DNA of 10,317 nucleotides. Source: Erythrobacter sp. GTDB taxonomy: Bacteria > Pseudomonadota > Alphaproteobacteria > Sphingomonadales > Sphingomonadaceae. The notes under the pieces were generated by a model that made no database searches, was not told the DNA's origin, and worked only from the letters and a program-made list of their open reading frames with translations. Both the position numbers and the translations under genes were made by a program. Shown here one piece after another: positions 6,552 through 10,317 of the stretch (positions are counted from its first letter, which is position 1; the number at the start of each line of letters is the position of its first letter). The stretch covers positions 1-10,317 of the forward strand of contig DMWU01000201.1 of assembly GCA_003483125.1 (NCBI GenBank). The letters are read 5' to 3'.

Positions 6552-7202
6552 ATGGGCGATGTACCAACTCTGCATACCTGCGCTCGTTCGCGTGGATTAC
6601 GTGCCACCTGGGCGGCAGAAGAAGCAGGCGTGGAGATCGAACTCAAGGTCCTGCCATTCCCGCCGCGCTATCTCGCGCCCGAATATCTTGAAATCAATCC
6701 GCTCGGGACAATACCGATGCTTGTTGATGGCGAAAACAGAATGACCGAAAGCTGCGCGATTGCGCACTATCTGGCGCGCAAGGATGGCCCAACTCCCATG
6801 GTTATTGAACCGGGTGAGGCCGATTATGCTGCCTATCTCGATTATACCTATCACGCCGATGCGACGATTACCTTCCCACAAACAGTCTTTATGCGCTTCG
6901 CCATCTTTGAGAAGGATCGCGGCTGGGAGGAGGCAGGTCAGTCTTATGCAAATTGGTTCTGGAAGCGGCTAATCAAGCTCGAGCAGCGCTTGGAGGCGCG
7001 CGAATTCCTATGTGCGGATCGCTTCACAGTGGCGGATATCTGCTGTGGCTATGCCCTGATATTGGCCAAGAGCGTTGGGCTGGATGAGGGAGTCCCCGAT
7101 ATTTTAAAGGCATATCGTGACAGGCTAACCGCCCGTGAGGCTTACAAGCGCGCGGTTGCACGTGAAGAGGCAAGCCTAAAGGCCCTCGATAGCGCAGATT
7201 AG
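6552..7202 (+). CDS. Glutathione S-transferase family protein
   Basis: 216 residues, the standard GST length. The N-terminal thioredoxin-like domain (about 1-77) carries CARSRGLR at 10-17, in the position of the catalytic Ser/Cys loop; NPLGTIPML at 49-57 with the cis-proline Pro55 that holds the gamma-glutamyl backbone; and the glutathione-binding Glu66-Ser67 in TESCAIAHYL. The C-terminal helical domain contains DRFTVADI, the usual N-capping box/hydrophobic staple of the GST core. Such proteins conjugate or exchange glutathione on small electrophiles; the substrate is unknown. Both Cys10 and Ser13 could act as the thiol-activating residue. An upstream GGGAGGA at the end of the DUF808 gene serves as Shine-Dalgarno. 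The 3' end overlaps the convergent CoA-ligase gene by 4 nt. Confidence 0.9.
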   Translation: MGDVPTLHTCARSRGLRATWAAEEAGVEIELKVLPFPPRYLAPEYLEINPLGTIPMLVDGENRMTESCAIAHYLARKDGPTPMVIEPGEADYAAYLDYTYHADATITFPQTVFMRFAIFEKDRGWEEAGQSYANWFWKRLIKLEQRLEAREFLCADRFTVADICCGYALILAKSVGLDEGVPDILKAYRDRLTAREAYKRAVAREEASLKALDSAD

Positions 7203-8725
7203 GCTGCCTGGTCTTGTGTGACCGGTCGTTGCGACAATTCGAGCCGCTGTAGCTTGCCCAACATGTCTCGAGGTAATTCGTCGACAAACTCGATGTAACG
7301 CGGGCGCTTGTAACCGGCAATTTGCGTCTTGAAACGCTTGGTAATCTCTTCTCGCGACAATTTCATGCCGGGATTGAGCACTACGAAAGCTTTCACCGCT
7401 TCGCCCCATTGTTTGTCAGGAACGCCGCAGCATCCGGCATCAGCGACCTCTGACATGGTTGCAAATACGGCATCGACCTCTGCCGGATAGACATTCTCGC
7501 CACCAGTTTTGATCAACTCCTTTGAGCGGCCCAGCAAATAAAGAAGGCTATGCTCATCCATCATGCCCAAGTCGCCGCTGCGCAGCCAGCCATGACCCAA
7601 AGCGGCCTCTGTTGCTTCATCATTGCGCCAATAACCCAGCATAACGTGCGGGCCGCGCATGCAAATTTCACCTTCCACACCCGCTGGTAATTCGTTGCCC
7701 TCCGGGTCAAGGATGCAAAATTCAACATGAGGCATGGGCCAGCCGATCGAGCGCGGATGTTTGCACATTTCAGGATAGTCGATGGCTGTCGCAAAGCCGC
7801 AAATCTCGGTCTGTCCATAGCCGCCGACCACGCGGCAATCCCAATCCTGCTCAACGAACTGATATAACTGGTCAAATCCAGGTCCTGCTCCGCCAGTGTA
7901 ATTGGTGAGCGGTAAAGGGCGATTAGACTGAGATTCCATTTCGCGCCATGGCAGCAGAATCTGCGGGAATGCACTTGTGGATGTGCATTGCTCACGATGA
8001 AGCAAGTTGAGCATTGCCGCAGAATCATCGTCGCGTCCGGCAAAGACGATCGTGCCACCGCAAGCGATCATTGCTGCTACCTGCTGCATGCCGACGACAT
8101 GGAAAAGAGGATTGACCGAAAACAGTCGTTCTATGTGCGTCCATCCACGCCTCGTGCACATGCCTAGGGCCGAAGTGGCAACTGCGCTTGAAGCTTGGAG
8201 ACAGCCTTTGGGTCGACCGGTCGTGCCGCTTGTGTACATCATGTAAAGCGGGTGATCGGGTTCAAACTCTGAGAATGAACCGCCCGTCTGGTCTTTTGTT
8301 ACGATTTCCTCAAACGCGCCTTTTGGATCATGCTGCTCGTCAACAAGCACGATCTCGCCTGGCTGACTTTCCTCCAGCAGATGTTCGAATCGTGGGTTGG
8401 CAAAGGTAATTGAAGGCTCGGCATTACCTGAAATCCAGCCAATCTCGGTCGGCGCAAGTCTCCAGTTTAGTAGCACGGCGATTGCGCCGATACGCCCACA
8501 AGCGAGCAGGATCGTGATGAATGGGGATCCGTCCGTCAGCAGAAGCGCTACTCTATCTCCTGGCATAACGCCCCTATTGAGTAGCCATCGAGCCAACTTC
8601 TCGACACGTTGGTCTAGATCGTGCCAAGTGAGGCGCTGGGGTCCGTCGATGGATACCTCGCGATGGGCAAGCCGACGTGCATTTGTACGAAACAGTGTGT
8701 CGAGAGAGAAATCGCGCGGTGACAT
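7199..8725 (-). CDS. Acyl-CoA synthetase-type adenylate-forming enzyme (class I AMP-dependent ligase)
   Basis: 508 residues. All core motifs of the ANL superfamily are intact: P-loop YTSGTTGRPKG at 164-174, GGYGQTE at 301-307, the ATP-ribose aspartate in SGDLG at 383-387, the hinge region GRSKELIKTGGENVYPAEVD at 399-418, and the C-terminal adenylation lysine Lys491 in MLGKLQR. It should activate a carboxylic acid to an acyl-AMP and transfer it to CoA. Overall length and spacing resemble medium/long-chain fatty-acid or cyclohexanecarboxylate/aryl-CoA ligases, but the acid is not identifiable. It lies 18 nt downstream of the Mur-ligase stop on the same strand and has only a weak Shine-Dalgarno (TTTAGGC), so cotranscription is likely. 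Its end overlaps the convergent GST gene. Confidence 0.92.
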   Translation of the reverse strand: MSPRDFSLDTLFRTNARRLAHREVSIDGPQRLTWHDLDQRVEKLARWLLNRGVMPGDRVALLLTDGSPFITILLACGRIGAIAVLLNWRLAPTEIGWISGNAEPSITFANPRFEHLLEESQPGEIVLVDEQHDPKGAFEEIVTKDQTGGSFSEFEPDHPLYMMYTSGTTGRPKGCLQASSAVATSALGMCTRRGWTHIERLFSVNPLFHVVGMQQVAAMIACGGTIVFAGRDDDSAAMLNLLHREQCTSTSAFPQILLPWREMESQSNRPLPLTNYTGGAGPGFDQLYQFVEQDWDCRVVGGYGQTEICGFATAIDYPEMCKHPRSIGWPMPHVEFCILDPEGNELPAGVEGEICMRGPHVMLGYWRNDEATEAALGHGWLRSGDLGMMDEHSLLYLLGRSKELIKTGGENVYPAEVDAVFATMSEVADAGCCGVPDKQWGEAVKAFVVLNPGMKLSREEITKRFKTQIAGYKRPRYIEFVDELPRDMLGKLQRLELSQRPVTQDQAA

Positions 8726-8733
8726 GCCTAAAG

Positions 8734-8748
8734 CCTAGCAGCGCTAGG
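8734..8748. repeat. Short palindrome spanning the Mur-ligase stop codon
   Basis: CCTAGC, 3-nt centre AGC, GCTAGG: perfect 6-bp arms that cover the Mur-ligase stop codon and end 8 nt before the CoA-ligase start. There is no T-run, so it is not a terminator. It could form a tight hairpin affecting coupled translation, or be chance. Confidence 0.3.
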
Positions 8749-10171
8749 AAAGCTGCTCCATGATCGATTTTGCGAAGGTTGTCAGCGTGTCATCGCGCGC
8801 GCCCATAACAACAATTCGGTCACCGGGCTGAGCAAGTTCGACGATCCGCGCCCCACAATCGTCACGCTCTGGAATGTGTTCAGCGTTTCCGGTATTTTCA
8901 CGGATCAATTGGACAATCCGCTCTGTGCCTTCGCTACTATCAACCGTTCCGCCAAAATAGACCGGATCGCTCATGATCGTAATGTCATCCGGCTCAAGTT
9001 CGCGTGCAAAGGTCTCTGCCAGCTCATGGCCCATTTGCTTTAGTGGCCCATATCCATGGGGTTGGAAGAAAGCGATCACCCTGCCGGGCGAGGATTTGAG
9101 CGTACGAAGCGTCGCCGCGCATTTCTCCGGATTATGGCCAAAATCGTCGATCACCGTCACGCCCCCCGGCGAAGTCCCTATAATGTCGAACCGCCTAGTA
9201 ATGCCGGCGAAAGAGGCTAATGCTTTCACCGCGACCTCAAGGCCTGCCCCTGCGCAAGCAGCTCCCGCGATTGCAGCCAACGCGTTCGAAAGGTTGTGCC
9301 GACCGGGCATATTGAGAATGAGCGCGTATTCGCCCCCGTCGTGGTGATCGACTACGACCGCTGCTTGCCTTGTCGGTCCGTCAGCAATGCTACCCGCCAC
9401 AATGCCGATTTGCGCTTTCTCCTGCTCCACGCCAAAGGTGATTACCTCTTTTGCTCGCGGCAGGAGAGCCAATACCTCTGCATCGTCGACGTTGACCGCG
9501 GAGATCCGGCTACGCTCTAAGTAGTCCCCAAATAAGGCGCGCAGTTCATCCATCTCCTTGTGGTCGAGGCTGATATTGAGCAACACGCCGACAGCGGGGC
9601 TGTAAAGCGCTATCGAACCGTCGCTCTCATCGACCTCACTCACATAAATGCTGCGCGATCCAATAACTGCGCTGGCGCTGGGCTGGTCGGGAGTGACAAA
9701 ATTCTTCATCACCGCCCCATTCATGATCGTGGGATCGCGGCCCGCAACATGCATAATCCAACCTAGCATGGCGGTGACGGTCGACTTGCCACTAGTGCCT
9801 GCAATAGCAATTCCTGCACCGCTGGTATTGAAAAGGATCGAATTCAGCTCGGCCCGTGTCAACTTAAGGCACCCAAGTTCTTTGGCGCGTAACATTTCTG
9901 GCACGGTGTCTTCCACCGCAGCAGAGGCCACTAGTACCTGGTCATTACTTGAAATACCGCTGCCATCTTGTGGATGCATTTCAAAGCCCTGAGCTTCGAG
10001 CATAGCGAACTTTTCGGACATCCTACCCTGGTCGCGACTGCGATCCGATCCTGCCACATGTGCGCCGCGCCCTTTGAGTATTTGCGCCAACGGGAGCATG
10101 CCCGATCCCCCAATGCCGCAGAAGAAGAAAGGGCGGGCCAGTAGCTCGTCATAGGTGGGGAATTCGCTCAT
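8744..10171 (-). CDS. MurC/Mpl-type Mur ligase (probable murein-recycling or paralogous ligase)
   Basis: 475 residues in three domains. Residues 1 to about 115 are the UDP-MurNAc-binding Rossmann part (GIGGSGM at 19-25, GSDRS at 41-45). The central ATPase follows, with P-loop GTSGKST at 125-131, EVDESDGS at 179-186 and NISLDH at 199-204. The C-terminal amino-acid-binding domain holds PGRHNLSNALAA at 289-300, RRFDI at 326-330, DDFGHNP at 342-348 and FQPHGYGP at 369-376. The family joins an amino acid or peptide to UDP-N-acetylmuramate using ATP. Several motifs differ from canonical MurC (DDYGHHP, FQPHRYSR), and it stands beside LdcA instead of a division-wall cluster, so I favour an Mpl-like recycling ligase or a paralogue over the essential MurC. 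The start at 10171 is chosen because the frame's longer 31-codon extension would run into the divergent ldcA gene. No strong Shine-Dalgarno is visible. Confidence 0.85.
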   Translation of the reverse strand: MSEFPTYDELLARPFFFCGIGGSGMLPLAQILKGRGAHVAGSDRSRDQGRMSEKFAMLEAQGFEMHPQDGSGISSNDQVLVASAAVEDTVPEMLRAKELGCLKLTRAELNSILFNTSGAGIAIAGTSGKSTVTAMLGWIMHVAGRDPTIMNGAVMKNFVTPDQPSASAVIGSRSIYVSEVDESDGSIALYSPAVGVLLNISLDHKEMDELRALFGDYLERSRISAVNVDDAEVLALLPRAKEVITFGVEQEKAQIGIVAGSIADGPTRQAAVVVDHHDGGEYALILNMPGRHNLSNALAAIAGAACAGAGLEVAVKALASFAGITRRFDIIGTSPGGVTVIDDFGHNPEKCAATLRTLKSSPGRVIAFFQPHGYGPLKQMGHELAETFARELEPDDITIMSDPVYFGGTVDSSEGTERIVQLIRENTGNAEHIPERDDCGARIVELAQPGDRIVVMGARDDTLTTFAKSIMEQLS

Positions 10172-10223
10172 CGCGCTTCGGTATTGAGTTGTGCGAACGG
10201 ACGCAAGGCGGCTATCAAGCGAT

Positions 10224-10317
10224 ATGACCAAGATTGCCGTATGTGCACCTGCCACACCAATCACCCGCGAGCACGCGGAGGCGCTTGAGCAGATGATTGC
10301 TGCTGAATTTCCGCAGC
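10224..10317 (+). CDS. LD-carboxypeptidase (S66, LdcA family), N-terminus only
   Basis: 31 codons before the window ends. The start MTKIAVCAPATPITREHA matches the first beta-strand and 'APATP' loop of S66 LD-carboxypeptidases from sphingomonads. These cytoplasmic serine peptidases cut the terminal D-Ala from murein tetrapeptides during cell-wall recycling. The catalytic Ser-Glu-His residues lie beyond the window, so activity cannot be checked. The ATG is the first in a frame that stays open to the end. It is divergent from the Mur-ligase gene with only 52 bp between the start codons, so the two promoters must overlap or share control elements. The Shine-Dalgarno is weak. Confidence 0.72.
   Translation, partial: MTKIAVCAPATPITREHAEALEQMIAAEFPQ

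Noticed and set aside
7561..8058. A 165-codon minus-strand frame inside the CoA-ligase gene
   Set aside because: It overlaps the intact adenylate-forming enzyme in another frame on the same strand and shows no motif of its own.
10172..10264. N-terminal extension of the Mur ligase from an ATG at 10264
   Set aside because: The extra 31 residues lack family similarity and would overlap the divergent ldcA start; MSEFPTYDELL followed by the GIGGSGM loop is the natural beginning.
1..10317. Mobile elements, CRISPR arrays, tRNA or rRNA genes, toxin-antitoxin or defence systems
   Set aside because: I looked for transposase motifs, terminal inverted repeats, regularly spaced repeats, tRNA-like cloverleafs and small paired ORFs and saw none. 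The window is nearly full with recognisable chromosomal genes.

Overview
The window looks like ordinary chromosome from an alphaproteobacterium. It is most likely a member of the Sphingomonadales (Erythrobacteraceae-like), inferred from the long acidic tail on ribosomal protein L9, the moderate-to-high GC content, and a gene mix of M2 peptidase, YbjN protein, AMP nucleosidase and many SDR/GST/CoA-ligase genes. I see no insertion sequence, phage gene, CRISPR array, tRNA or rRNA, and no gene-free stretch above 300 bases. The longest non-coding stretch is about 205 bp, at 5388-5592.

Layout. Positions 1-1773 (plus strand) hold the last 36 codons of an M2-family (ACE-like) peptidyl-dipeptidase, an overlapping gene for a secreted beta-propeller (YncE/YVTN-like) probable lipoprotein, and a secreted YbjN-domain protein. 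Positions 1788-3997 (minus strand) hold AMP nucleosidase (amn) and a short-chain dehydrogenase whose start codon overlaps the amn stop (ATGA). Positions 4065-5387 (minus strand) hold the ribosomal operon rpsF-rpsR-rplI, which ends in a clear intrinsic terminator; its leader carries a hairpin that may be the S6:S18 feedback site. Positions 5593-7202 (plus strand) hold a DUF808 (YedI-type) membrane protein followed 2 nt later by a glutathione S-transferase-like protein. Positions 7199-10171 (minus strand) hold a MurC/Mpl-type Mur ligase followed 18 nt later by an acyl-CoA-synthetase-type adenylate-forming enzyme. From 10224 the plus strand starts an LD-carboxypeptidase (LdcA, S66), cut by the window end.

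How the genes relate. The ribosomal operon is a classic unit for small-subunit proteins S6 and S18 plus large-subunit protein L9. The divergent Mur-ligase/LdcA pair is most economically read as a murein-recycling locus: LdcA trims tetrapeptides and an Mpl-like ligase returns peptide to UDP-MurNAc. The Mur ligase has non-canonical versions of several MurC motifs. Its substrate is therefore an inference and is the most interesting open point here. The remaining pairs (amn-SDR, DUF808-GST) are tightly coupled by spacing, but the sequence does not reveal a shared pathway. I found no convincing novel multi-gene system, and interest scores are modest for that reason.
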